Assembly (NCBI GenBank): GCA_037367405.1
Contig: JAZKJV010001876.1
Span: 124,001 to 188,000 of the forward strand
Source of the DNA: Ottelia alismoides
Lineage: Eukaryota; Streptophyta; Magnoliopsida; Alismatales; Hydrocharitaceae
DNA: 64,000 bases
Direction: 5' to 3'
The notes beneath the pieces are model-generated. The model had not been told where the DNA came from. It saw nothing but the letters and a program-made list of their open reading frames with translations, and did no database searches. Position numbers and translations under genes: made by a program. Position 1 is the stretch's first letter; each line of letters opens with the position of its first letter. This document shows, piece after piece, positions 48,603 through 60,109 of this stretch.

Positions 48603-48957
48603 CTATACTTAGGGTGTACATTACCCTAAGTATAGGGGGGGTGTCAGATTTTTTATTATTCTTTTGATTCTTTTTACCTTTGTTTTGCTGCCTATAGTTA
48701 GGGATATTTTACCCTAAGTATAGGGGAGGTGGACCCTGCACATTCTAACCCTCCATTTTCCCCTTGTGCACAGTCTTCTATACTTAGGATTACTCGATCC
48801 TAAGTATAGGAGGATCACTGACTTATATTGATTTTATTCTTTTATTCATCTTTGTAGTATAGTATTCTTGTAACTTCCCAATACTCAGCATGAGTTATGT
48901 CATCCGTTGCAACTCTTTGATCATTATAAGGACATAGTTCGAGCTAAGCATAGAGGG
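48603..48957. repeat. Stem-loop array repeating the PPT-like motif, element B
   Basis: The stems are 48603-48615 with 48623-48635 (13 bp), 48692-48703 with 48712-48723 (12 bp, one mismatch) and 48778-48790 with 48797-48809 (13 bp). A fourth, unpaired copy CTAAGCATAGAGGG is at 48944-48957. The outer stem CTATACTTAGG is constant and the inner pairs vary (GGGT/ACCC, GGAT/ATCC). Each 3' arm runs into G/A-rich sequence. It holds the same place after integrase as in element A. Confidence 0.87.
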
Positions 48958-49129
48958 TGTCGTATATATTATATATATACTCTTTAGCCATAACTCATAC
49001 TTGCATATTTTTAATATGGCTAAAATACTATATAAATACTTGCGAATTTCATTAAAAACAATTAATAAAAAGATGCAGAAATTTCCCCAAAAAATCGTTT
49101 TGTACATATTGATTAATAAGTTGGGTTAA

Positions 49130-49460
49130 AATATTTTGAAAAATATTTGAAAGTAGTTTGAAAAACTATTTGAATTTTCTTTTGAAAACTATTTGAAAAA
49201 TGTTTGAAAAATATTTTCAACATTTGTAAAAATAGTTTGGCTTATAAAATTTTTTCTTTGTGTGAAATAAAAATATTTTGTATAATTATTTGCAAATGCT
49301 TTTAAAATAGTTGAAAAATTATTTTGAAAATTTATACATGTTGTTTGAAAAATGTTCACAAAATTGTTTTCAAATGTTTGTAATATTTTTTGAAAAAGTA
49401 TTTCGGACTATAGTTTTCAAAACTATTTGTAAAATTATTTTCAAATAAGTTTGAGGAATA
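49130..49460. repeat. Degenerate TTTGAAAA-type repeat
   Basis: Many variants of TTTGAAAA(A/T)TATTTG follow one another at roughly 10-20 bp spacing. Element A has no such run in the matching region, so it expanded in B or was lost in A. Confidence 0.7.
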
Positions 49461-50715
49461 TATGCCTCACAAAAAAAATAAAATATATAAAAATCCAATT
49501 GTATGTATATACCTGTATAGACTACTCAAGTTGTAAATCCTTTCATCTGATTCTTGTAAACGATTGACTCACTCCTATGTAAATATGTGTATCTCATCCC
49601 TAACCCTTATTAAAAAAATTCTTTTTGCATGTGCATCATTTTTTTTAGATCCGTAAAAAGTTCAAAATTAGAAAATTGCTTCACAAAAAGATTTTGCTTC
49701 CTTTGCATTGTACATATTTCTTGCATTTGCATATGCATTTTTCAGGATAATATTGACATTTAAACTAAGTGTGGAATAAAATTGAAGAAGGGAGCTTAGT
49801 TGGACCTTAATCCACTTAGTTTCAGAGGAACCTTATATGAATTGTAGTTAAGACTTTTCATGTTCTAGTGACTTAATTCTTTTAGTCCATAAGTCTATGT
49901 TCACTTATTATCTTGATAAGTCTAAGTAGAATATTTAACAATACACGCATAATTCTTTTGGGCAAGCACTCTACACGTAGCTCTTCATGGAGGAGGTAGT
50001 GAGGGGGCACAATATTTTGGCTTAGGGTAGCATATGAGGGTAGTACATCGAGGCAGAACCTCTTGTCCTCCTCTAGGGAGGGAAGTGCATCTCAGCATGG
50101 TTTGGTGATGTTGAGGTCTAAAGACAAGATGCTGTGGGGTTGAAATAATTCTTCAAAAGAGGGATAGTCTACTGGCTCAAGAGGGAAAACTCCTTATATA
50201 AATGTTGCACCTTGTATATGTTTTCAAAGGAAAATGCAGAATCACCAAAAGTGGACATGCCTGACTGAAAAGTAAAATGCCTGTCGGAGTGTATATATAA
50301 GTGAAAAAATATACGAGCTTCAAAGTCAAATGTTTGTAAGCTTGCTGCGGATGACTTGGCTACACTAATCATGCATCCAAGGAAAGGTGTCTACACTGTT
50401 TACTGTCCATTCTCTTTTCCATCCCCTCTTCTTGAGCTGGTTGTACTTGAACTTAGAAGGGAATATCCGCGCTCCTCGAGGAAAGAGTTGCTAGATTGGG
50501 GGAATAGAGTTACCTTGTTAAGAGAGTTTGTTTCTTTGCTACTTTTGAAATGAGGAGCTATATTTCATTTACATCGTACAAGTAAAGATTCATAGTCATA
50601 ATAATTTATGTAAGTAGACTTGTTCTAACCTGCTTGTTGAGGAGACCTGAACATGAGTCTTGTGGAACTTATAGGCTATTAGGTTTTTAAATCCATTTCC
50701 CATTAAGGTTCTGAC

Positions 50716-50735
50716 ACACTAATAATCCAAAGGTC
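50716..50735 (+). promoter_or_regulatory. 20-bp motif shared with element A
   Basis: Identical to 19324-19343. Confidence 0.7.
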
Positions 50736-50870
50736 CGACAGAGCTCCATACTACAATTTTATGAAGATAAGCATAAAATTAAATATTATTCTAATTTCTT
50801 TCATTTTCTCTTCTTTATTTTTGTTATCACTCAATTTCCAAATAAGTGTTTCCTAAGGCACTAGCAAAGG

Positions 50871-50885
50871 TAAAGTTTAGGGGAA
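50871..50885 (+). other. Polypurine tract, element B
   Basis: TAAAGTTTAGGGGAA lies directly before the LTR start TGATGAATCC. It is a weaker version of the CTAAGTATAGGGG motif. Confidence 0.7.
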
Positions 50886-53297
50886 TGATGAATCCACGAT
50901 TCATCATCTTTATTCTTTTATTTTAGTTTTATTTCCTTAGTTAAACATTCGTAAATACCTACTAACTCCATGAAATTACCATTTTGCATGCATTTGTTAA
51001 ATATGCATTTTTACCACTTTTTATACTCAAATAAATTAAGAAAGAAAAAGAGAAAAATAAAAGAAAAATAAAGAATGTAATTATGAAATAAATGCAGAGT
51101 GACTTGAACCCCGAGAGAATGTCAAGATTTGTCCTGATCGATCATGAATGAAGTAGGGGGAGATATGGTCTTTAATCAGAAAATCCAAAAATAATTTGTA
51201 CAACTATTCCTTGTATATTTGTATAATTATACTATTTTATTTGTACATGAATTTACGTTAAATTAAATATTTTTCTGAACAAAAGTTGTAAATAAAAATG
51301 TTTTGTAAATAGTAAAAATAATTACAAAGCAAAATAATGTACAGACTACAAATAATCACACTCACAAAAAGCCGTAAAGAGATAATTGAAAGATCAATTC
51401 CTGCTCCATACGAACTCAAATTGAATTAAACTCACTTCCATTGCACTCGAAATTAAATTGTCTTTCAAATGGTTCTGGTTTCATAATTTTTGGAGTTACG
51501 GTTGAAAAGTCAATTTTCTAGGATTGTTTGTGCAGTTATACCACTTACATAATGTACATAATTGTAAATATTATTTTCGTTATTAAAAACAAGAAAAAAG
51601 ATGAATAAAAAATTAAAGAAAAAAATATCCATTTTTTTCTTTTGACATTTGCTGCAGGTCAAAAAAAATTACAGTTCTATTTCTTAAAAATTAAAAAAAA
51701 CAAAAATACTAACAGACACGCGCTCCATCGCCGGCCACACCAGACGTGCGAGTCCGCCACCGCTACCGCACGGCTCCCCCGCACCCGTCCACCTTTAGGA
51801 ATCTCTGTCTCTGCTGTCTCTAATGCCATCTAGCGGGCAGCTCTCTCTGTCCCACACGAGCCATCGAGCACCGCCGTCAATCGTCTAGGTCCGCTCTGCC
51901 ATCCTTACCGCGCCTCACTCAAACCAGAGGCACCACCCCTCCTGCCAACATCATCCAACAATAGTGCCCGCCATCCTCTTTTGCAACCTGACCTCACCAT
52001 CACCCAACAGATCTTCCCCTTTGCCACCAGACCAAGCCCCGCTCGCCATCACCAGCCTATCTCCCGGCACCGCCATCCACCAAACGTCTCGCGCATTGGG
52101 AAGAAGTAGTGGCGTTGCGTCCCAACCTAGGCCCTCTTTTGTTGAAGGAAATGAAGGAACATTAGAAGAATCCCTAGGGGGCGTATTAAGAAATTTGGAA
52201 AATTATCAGAGAGGTCCTTGGAAGTTTCGAAAATCACAAATCAACCTCTGCTCCAGATCAAGTCACGTGTATGGCACGCTTTTCTTAGGTAATTTGCGAT
52301 ATCTATCATGTTATGTAATTTTGTTATTTTTTTTAAACTTTTGAATAATTGCAATTCCGTCTTCTATGTCAAGAACTTAAAATTGTGTGTTTGTTTGTTT
52401 GAAATAATTCTTCTCATTGCTCAATAAATTCTCAAAAAATCATGTTATGTTCATATTGTGTTCCTCTTCATTGTATATAAATTTCATTACATTTTTGTCT
52501 TTATTTTATATTTTTACAAAAATTCAAAAATACTGTCAATTTCTCTACTCAAAATTGAAAATCATTAAAAATCAAATATTGTGCAAAAAATTCGAAAAAT
52601 TAGATTTGGTGTATTTTACTATCTTTTATTTTCTATTCAATTTCATGCATTAATCACTTATAAAAACCAAAAAAAATTACAAAATACCAAAATCTTTTAA
52701 AAATAATAAAAATTATAGAAAAAAAATCTAAAAATAGTTATTTTATTTGTATATGTTTCTGTATAAAACTCATTCCGAGGAGTTTTGGGTACTTAAATTA
52801 ATTTTAAATTGCAATTTACTCCAGGTTCAATACTATTATTTTTGCCACTATTTGATTTTTATAAAATTATAAAAACATCTGAAAATTCTATAAAAATTAC
52901 TAAAAACATTTGAAAACCTTTAAAACCAAAAAAATATATTTTCTATATTTTTTCTGAGAAATTTTGAATAGTTTGAAAAATACAAAAAGAGTATGGTGTG
53001 TGCATTTCTTCCCTTGTGCATATTGTTCCTTATTTGAAAATAAAAAATTATAAAAAAACACTAAAAAATCCTTTATTTTTAAAATTTAACTACATAGTTT
53101 TTTCAATCGTGCTCCTTGTGTTCGACCGTGGTCGCTATACCAGGTAAATTTAATAGTGAAAACCACTTACACATTTCATTGATTCATATTTCATTAAATG
53201 GTTATACATATTTTTCTTATTGACCAAACGGAATGGTTGAGAACAACGACCTGAGATTATTCCTTCCATTTTAACCGATCAGATTTTCACGTCATCA
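50886..53297 (+). repeat. Element B 3' LTR (2.4 kb)
   Basis: It begins with a perfect terminal hairpin TGATGAATC-CAC-GATTCATCA and ends ...TTTTCACGTCATCA. It has an A/T-rich U3, a GC-rich stretch (51715-52140) as in element A, then a very AT-rich U5. The end part (53100-53297) keeps blocks seen in A's LTR end (TGTTCGACC, a PyCATTGATTC stretch, GACCTGAGAT). I see no clear TATA box. The matching 5' LTR is not in the window. Frames at 51642-52653 are not supported as genes. Confidence 0.75.
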
Positions 53298-54115
53298 ATA
53301 TGCAATCGATTGGGATCATGTCATCCTTGACTATTTTCAATACATGTACAACCTGTAAACTAGAAGACTTTGAATATACATAAAGTTTTGATCCCATTAT
53401 GGCTTGCCTTCACATGGTTTTAGTGATAAGTTTCTCATTTTTTATCATTTGGAGTTGGTATTGATCACATGCTTTTCAAAGACATATATTATACTTGAAA
53501 TATTGTCTCTTCTCCAAAACAAGATGTCCAAGATTGGGATTTGGTTTATCTTAATATTTCATGAGAGATCTCATGTTTTCGTATTCAACAGTGAAATTGT
53601 TTGATCCTTTTAAGAGATAATATTCCTAATATGTCCTTATATGCACATAAGCTCACCAAGTATATACCTTGATTAGGTCATCAACAATTTAGTCTATTGA
53701 ATGTACAATACTCAAACATATAGTAATGCATTTGCCTATGGTCAGAGGATGCATGCCTATATTGTGACAACATAGAGTACGAGTCTTTGTTATCTTTGAT
53801 CTCACTAATTCAACTCTTTGACCTAACTTATCCAACACCATTGAATCTCTATTCATATAACGAGGGACCGCATCAAGAGGTTGGTCAGATGTCAACCTCA
53901 ATAATAAGTATTGCCATATTCTTATTAGGCTTGAGATCCTTACTTGAATAATCACTTGATGATGCAGTTGAATCCTCAACCTAACCCTTTAGATATTCAA
54001 CCCTACACCATCCTCTATGATCTAATCTTTGGATCAATAATTGTATGGCATCTAGATGGCTACGGTACATAATTTATGAACCCATTATTCATTAATGTTT
54101 CTGTCGCATTTTGTC
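53298..54115 (-). repeat. Antisense copia LTR fragment
   Basis: The reverse complement aligns with the first part of the copia LTRs: 'caagaggttggtcagat' at 53874 is the complement of ATCTGACCAACCTCTTG at 36567, and 'catcctctatgat' at 54009 matches the LTR near 36445. The copia LTR is cut exactly where element B's LTR ends, so B probably inserted into it. The LTR start (TGTTGG) is not recognisable at the right end. Confidence 0.75.
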
Positions 54116-54179
54116 TTAAAATCTTTTAACAAATACAAGTAAATATGCACTAATATTCACTTCTTATGAAAATAACATC

Positions 54180-55002
54180 CATGAATAAAATTTTACTGTT
54201 ATGCATTAAAAATGCATATAAAAGGAAAGAAAAGAAAAGAAAGGCAGACTGTAAACATGTATATATTATATAGTATGAATTATAAAAGGTAAATATAACT
54301 GTAAGATGTATTTATATAATCTAACCTTCGAGGCCAAGTCAACACGAATTCATTGACAAACAATAAAGTAGGGTGAAATAAGGCATAAAATCCAAGAATT
54401 AACTTTATTTTTAAAATATTAATTGCATTTATTTATTATATGCAATCTTCAAATAATTATACATGACACTTATGCACATATTTATCAGCAAACTCTTCAT
54501 GTGTGTGTGTATATAATTCGAACATGTATATATGTCAACTAATCAGATGTCCAAATTGTCAATTTACCAACTTCCGAACCTTGTATCTTTACCATACAAA
54601 CTCGAATTTCACTCTACTCACCTTTATTGAAGCTATAGAATTCTGTAAATAGTGAAGTGGTTTCATCCAAAATAAAGTCTATTGAAAAAAGTCGACTGTT
54701 GGACCTGATGAAAATGAGGTTTCTAGGTTATTTAATTTATTCTCTACATATTATTTAAAGTACAATTATTTTAGCAATTTTTAATTATCTTCTTTATAAT
54801 ATAGTTATTTATGAAATAAAATCCAAGTTAAAAAATTATGAAATAATTTAAAAAATAAAAACTCAGAAAAATTATAAAAAATAAGCGACATTAAATATAT
54901 AAGTATTCATTAATCTATGTAAAGTAAACTATTAATATACATAAAAATTTACACAAACTTTTTATTATTATATGAGTTAATAAAATATAAAATAGTACGT
55001 AT
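54180..55002 (+). repeat. Probable diverged Athila-like LTR fragment
   Basis: AT-rich sequence without genes. The part at 54540-54730 (CATACAAACTCGAAT..., ...AAGTGGTTTCAT..., GAAAAAAGTCGACTG) resembles element B's LTR near 51400-51520. This is weak similarity by eye. A TG/TA repeat lies near 54501-54515. Confidence 0.35.
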
Positions 55003-56210
55003 TGATGAATTGATGATTCATCGCTCTAATTAGTTGAAAAATAGAGCTTCATCCCGACAATTTATATCCATTCATCTATTGATGTCATAAAATAAACTTC
55101 CGTGCACTTGTTACTAATTTGCATAAAGTAGCATTGTGCATTCATATCAATTTGCATATTTTCACCTAACTTCACACATTTTAATTAATTCATGTAAACT
55201 CCCATTAAAATTAAATCAACTTCGTTGTGTACATAATACTAACCGTAATCAATGAAAAATCCAAAAAATGCAAATTTATGCATATGCAAAATAATCCCAA
55301 ACCCTAATATGAGGATCGAAAGACAAAAATGCCAATATCTCTCTCATATAGTGTCCAAATGATCTCCACTTACTTTGGAATTTATTTATATACAATTATA
55401 TACAAATCAATATCAAATTCAAAAGAGACCAACTAAATTTATGAAAATTAGATTTTGGGACCTAAATGTGCATTGTGCATTTTTACTAATTTTGACATGT
55501 CATTTGATGTTCATATTTCACCCATTTTGATTATTTTCTTTCTTGTTTCTTTAATTTTTTTCATGCTTTAAAAAATTACATTAAAATAAAAGTCCAAAAA
55601 AATAAAAAAATAAAGAAAAAGAAACATTCTGACTTAAGGTAATTGACATGATCCGCTTGTATATAATCTGTGTCCCTAATTTTTCTAACTTGTTTATAAC
55701 TCATCAAAATTCCAAAAATATTGTGTTCTATCCCATTACATTATTTCACATCATGTTTGATTTTTGCATGCATATTCATCTATAGAAGATAAAAATAGAA
55801 TTTTTAAAGTAAAAAATGGTATTTGACACGAGTCCTTTATGAACATGGTAAATTGCATTTAGGTCTACATTTTAAATTTTAGGCCTCTTTGCATTTGAGC
55901 TATTTGGTACATCTTATCTATTTATATTTGCATTTTAAGTACTGGTTAAACATCTTGATCAATATGTTGGCACGCGATGCACATTCACTGGAGCCACCTG
56001 GCTTCAGAAAATCTGCCCCTCTCTCTCTCTATATATATATATGTTTTAAGAATGTGATGGATCCTTCAAACTCAGAGCATGTGCCTAGCATGTGTTCCCC
56101 CTCACGTTTTTGCATGTGACTCTTTGGGTCTTCTCCTCCACACCTCTACAACTGTTGTTACCTGGTCTTCCCTCCACTACATCGCCTTGCGTTAACATGT
56201 AACTATAAAG
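55003..56210 (+). repeat. Athila-like LTR fragment C
   Basis: It starts TGATGAATTGATGATTCATC, the terminal hairpin type of the Athila LTRs. It shares the order of landmarks with element A's LTR: CCCTAATATGAGGAT..., CTCATATAGTGTCCAAA..., GATTTTGGGACC..., then a GC-richer part with CACGCGATGCACATTCAC near 55970. No internal region follows. It may be a solo or truncated LTR; the right edge is approximate. Confidence 0.6.
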
Positions 56211-56692
56211 CCATTAATTTGGTCCTTCTCGGATCTTATATCATAAGAGGCGGCTTGTCAAGAGAAAACCAACAAAATTTGTTTCATATGAACCGGACTT
56301 TGTTTGGAATTGTTATGATTTTCAGAAGAAAGAGAAGTAAAGAAGTTTAAGACATTAACCCGTAATGACTGTCATTAATACTAATTAAACATGATTATAG
56401 AAGCAAATGATAGATTAAAAACCACTAACTGCCATTAGCGAACACTAATAAATAGTTAGCAAAAGATAAGCATAAGCTGCGAAAGTTAAATCGTTATTAG
56501 TGAAACACGATTAGCGTTAATTAAACATCATTAGTGAATCTAGAATCCTCTGGAATGTTATAACGTAAGACCTAAGTTTCGGATAAGTTTTGGCCAAACC
56601 TTGGGCCAAAATCGTGGGCCTCTAATCGCTGTTAAGGGCTAAACCATGGTTTACAAACCAAGGTTAGCGGTTTTCTGGAGCCTATATATACC

Positions 56693-56700
56693 CCCCTACC
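56693..56700 (+). promoter_or_regulatory. TATA box of element D LTR
   Basis: TATATATA in CCTATATATACCCCCC, followed about 35 bp later by an A/C-rich start-like region. This is a typical plant core promoter layout. Confidence 0.65.
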
Positions 56701-56938
56701 CATTCATTATCTAAGATTTCCACCACCACCACCCCAAGGGCTAGGGTTGAGTGGTCGAGAGGAGGAGTGGGAGGCGGGGAAAGAGCGCTAGTGAAGCGCT
56801 GCCGGGAGAACGAGGAGGAGAAAGGTATGATCCTCTCTTAGTTTTCTTCGTAAGCTAGGTTTTCAATTCATTCTCTTTTCTTCCAAGCTTTGTTCTTGAT
56901 TCATCTTTCTTTCCGATTCGTTTTCTGTTGTGGTTCGA

Positions 56939-57260
56939 GGAGAAATCTGTGTAACACCCTACTTAGTTGCGGGCGGCTATGCATGTTAGTGAACCATGTG
57001 ATTTGTCACACATTCACTCACCTAAGATGCATGGTGTCTATCGATTCTCCATGGCTTATGTTTTTATTCTTTCAAATATTCCTTCATAGTTATTTTGATG
57101 GAGAAATCTGTGTAATATCCTACTTAGGTGTGGGCGCCTATGCATGCCAGTGAACCCTGTGATTCGTCACACATTCACTCACCTAAGATGCGTGGTGTCT
57201 ACCCATTCTTCATCTCTTGTTGTTTGAGTATATTCTTTCATTTTCATTATTGTTTTCCTC
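56939..57260 (+). repeat. 161-bp tandem duplication in element D LTR
   Basis: Both units open GGAGAAATCTGTGTAA (56939 and 57100) and share CCTACTTAG, CTATGCATG, CACACATTCACTCACCTAAG and TGGTGTCTA. They have diverged by about 10-15% by eye. Confidence 0.85.
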
Positions 57261-57311
57261 TCGATGATTTTATAAAGGAAACTCTTCCTGTTTCTCTTTT
57301 AAAATATGTCC

Positions 57312-57440
57312 CGATATAAGGGGAAATTCTGTCGAAATTTGTATATATATCTCGATACAAGGGGAAACACTGTTGAAATTTTCCTAGAAATATCAGCCTA
57401 TATAAGGGGAAGTTCTGTCGGAGTTTTAAGAGAAATTATG
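57312..57440 (+). repeat. Short tandem repeat, about 42-46 bp units, element D LTR
   Basis: Three units contain CGATATAAGGGGAAATTCTGT, ATACAAGGGGAAACACTGT and TATATAAGGGGAAGTTCTGT. A run of TTCTTCGTG-like words follows at 57445-57525. Confidence 0.75.
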
Positions 57441-58191
57441 TTCTCCGCATTCTTCGTGTTCTTCGTGTGTTCTTCACGTTCTTCGTATTCTTTGTTCGTT
57501 CTTCGTGTTCTTGGCACGTTCTCAGTGTTTTGCTAAGGGTTTGATACCCTGATTACTAAAAGAAAAGGAAATTGTCAGGGTAGTATTGGAGAATTGGTTG
57601 ATGCGACGTGCGGCAACATAAGCTTACCAGATTAACATAATCTCCAATCTTGAAGTGTCCACAGTTTCAGTGTCCAAGAATGGTGGGGTTCCCCTGGACT
57701 AATCCCTGATGTTGAATAAAAGGTATAGGACATCAATTAATGAGAAGAAGTGTAACTTCTCATGACAACAATTTTGCAAAATTACACCATTTTGTTTGCT
57801 TTTCTCTTCTTCATTACTTAGCATTTGCTTATTGTTATCCTATGATTTATGGAAAACCCAATAGGTGTCAGTGAGCCATCGTAAGGACTTTAATAATCTA
57901 TCCAGCTAAAATAGTCATCCAACAAGCCACAATAGCTTTTCTCTGTATGGTAGTTAATAATCTTTTGTGTATTTTCTTTTCAAGCTGATGTACATGTAAA
58001 TTTTTATAGTGGGACAATGTATTATGTGAACTTTATTTTGTGAATGTAAAAGTGTTAAAATACTTTCTTCTGAATATTTTATTTGCAATCTGTTTCTGAA
58101 TGTTAGTTGTAATCGCTTAATAAATTATTGCAGAGTAACCAGATCCAGATATGGGAGGATCCGACGGCTCGGAATAGGAGTCATGATAAAT

Positions 58192-58203
58192 TGGTATCAG
58201 ATC
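58192..58203 (+). other. Primer-binding site of element D
   Basis: TGGTATCAGATC is the initiator-Met type PBS, three bases from the likely LTR end. Confidence 0.8.
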
Positions 58204-58386
58204 CCAGTTACTCGAGTAATTTACTCAGTAATTTATGACTATGAGCGGAGTTTAGAAACTAAGGTTGCCTTAAGATCCTTTGATCCTAATAAGTGACTGC
58301 AGTACCATTCACAAATCATTGTCCCTTATGTACATCATACAATGAAATATGGGATCTTACCTTTGACCTTAACTCATCCCAAGATC

Positions 58387-59460
58387 ATGGTAGACCAAGA
58401 CATGTCTAGGAAATTAGCTGCTATGATGATAACGCTACAAGAAATGGGGTAAAAGAAGAAAGATTTAGAGGAGAGTCTCAATGCACAAGCTAAGAGACCC
58501 GAGGCATTCAGACCTATGGACACTAGGATTGAAGGTTATGTCCGTCTTTTTGAGGAAGAATCTAGTTACCATCCTTCAACTGAGTCTGCTCCTACCACAA
58601 CCGAAGATGCAATGGAGAACGCCCTTCTTAGACACCAAACATTACTAGATAATTACCGAAAGGGAAAGATTCCTTGATTTAAAGGCATAGAGACACCTGC
58701 TGAGGCAGAACTACGGCTTGATGATGTCAGCAGGATGTTGAGAATAATACACGCACCGACAGACACTTGGGTGCATTTCACTGATTACTCTCTAGTAGAC
58801 TATGCAAGATGATGGTGGAGAGCCATTTCCAAGAAATTAGATATTGTTCCATGGGATATTTTAAGAGATTCCGATATCACTTTTGTCCCTCCCATTGGGA
58901 ATAATATGAAGAGGAGGGAGTTGGCATCTTTGACCCAAGGATCAAAGAATGTACGAGATTATCATATTCACTTTACAGAGCTGCTACGTTACTCCCCATC
59001 TCTAAATGCTTCTCCACAAGAGTGTCACCAAATTTGTTAGCAGTCTTCAGGGAGATTTGAGAGAGAAGCTTGTAGGTTTTAGAGCCACCACTGTAGATGA
59101 AGCCATGGACATCGTATCTCGTATTGAGATGGAGAGGGCTGAGAACCGCCAAAGAAGAAGCTTTTACTTTACTGGTGTACCATCCAAACGTAAGGCGAAT
59201 TATAATCGAAGAGACAGTATCATCCAATTGGGTCTATTATAAGATGGTCACATACTTTGGGCCATGAATTATCTGGAAGAAGGGGTTTCTCCAGACCTCC
59301 ACTATATTCCTTGCGATGCAGCAGCAGGAGCTATACCTCTGTTGCTGGGTCTTCAGCTCAAACATGAGCATGTGTGTATTATTACTATCATCAGGAAGGC
59401 CACATCAAGAACGATGGTCCTAAGTTGAGAGGTTCAGCGTTTAACCAATCCCAATTAACA
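58387..59460 (+). pseudogene. gag: Element D gag
   Basis: ATG at 58387 opens a frame that is mostly readable to 59040. It has stops at the codons reading M-G-* near 58450, P-* near 58675 and R-* near 58811. It holds the retrotransposon-gag core (W-W-R-A-I, V-P-W-D-I-L, S-K-N-V-R-D-Y) before shifting. The continuation at 59006-59242 (V-S-S-L-Q-G-D-L-R, D-E-A-M-D-I-V-S-R-I-E) is in another frame. The capsid is recognisable. A zinc knuckle is suggested by H-V-C-I-I-T-I-I-R-K near 59370 but is broken. Confidence 0.8.
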
Positions 59461-59639
59461 ATATAACATCCACCTCGAGCAATGGAGCAACGCTTGGAGG
59501 AAGACAAGGAAGAAGTCGTGGTTCACAAGGAGTGTCTCCTGCACAACAACCACCACAAAGTGTTGCGGGTTCTAGCATGCCTATTCCTAATGGCCAGCTC
59601 AATGCAATCACTGAGGAACATGCCTACAACTAAGGCACA

Positions 59640-60000
59640 ATCATACAAGGTACCTTTACTATTCATGGCTTTTCATTATATGCCTTGTTTGATTCTGGTG
59701 TTTCACATTAATTTATTGCTCGTCGGTTAGTACCCAAATTGGGTAAGATACTAGTAGAAGTACAACAATCCTATCTGATCAAGGGACCAAGAGGACAATT
59801 ATTTATAATCCGTGAAATCCTGGATAATTACATAATACTGATAGCATGAGATCAATTACATGTTTCACTACTACTAATTGAAATGGAGGACTTTGATCTT
59901 ATCCTAGGGATGGACTGGTTAGAAAGGCATCATGCATGTCTTGAATGTTTTCAGAAGGCAGTAACATCTCACATTCCTAACTCGATAGACTTTTAGTTCA
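59640..60000 (+). pseudogene. pol: Element D protease
   Basis: The retropepsin motif F-D-S-G is at 59688-59699, followed by V-S-H (usually A-S-H-S-F-I). The downstream motif F-D-L-I-L-G-M-D-W-L lies at 59892-59921. A TAA after S-H and a TGA near 59848 interrupt it. Confidence 0.82.
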
Positions 60001-60109
60001 TTAGAAAGAGATCCAGTGATAATGTCGAATATATCTCTACTCTGAAGGCACAACAACTGTTACAACAAGGGTGCCAAGTTTATTTAGCCAATGTAACCAC
60101 TACATAAAG

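Larger units (their letters stand above)
48958..50870 (+). other. Element B region between stem-loops and PPT
   Basis: 1.9 kb with no recognisable gene. It contains an AT-rich degenerate repeat (49130-49460). A block at 50350-50500 (CTACACTAATCATG, GGTGTCTACACT, CTCCTCGAGGAAAGAGTT) is similar to element A 18950-19110. The 20-bp motif at 50716 also lies here. The frame at 50356-50553 overlaps the conserved block but has no recognisable family. Confidence 0.55.
56211..58189 (+). repeat. Element D 5' LTR (left edge approximate)
   Basis: The right edge is set by the PBS at 58192. The left edge is only inferred from the end of Athila LTR C. It contains a TATA box (56693), a transcribed part with a 161-bp tandem duplication and a smaller repeat near 57312-57440. 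The frames at 56890-57536 lie in these repeats and are not genes. Confidence 0.6.

Noticed and set aside
59482..59730. 82-residue frame in element D as a separate protein
   Set aside because: It is an out-of-phase reading between the gag end and the protease; the conserved protease motif is in another frame.
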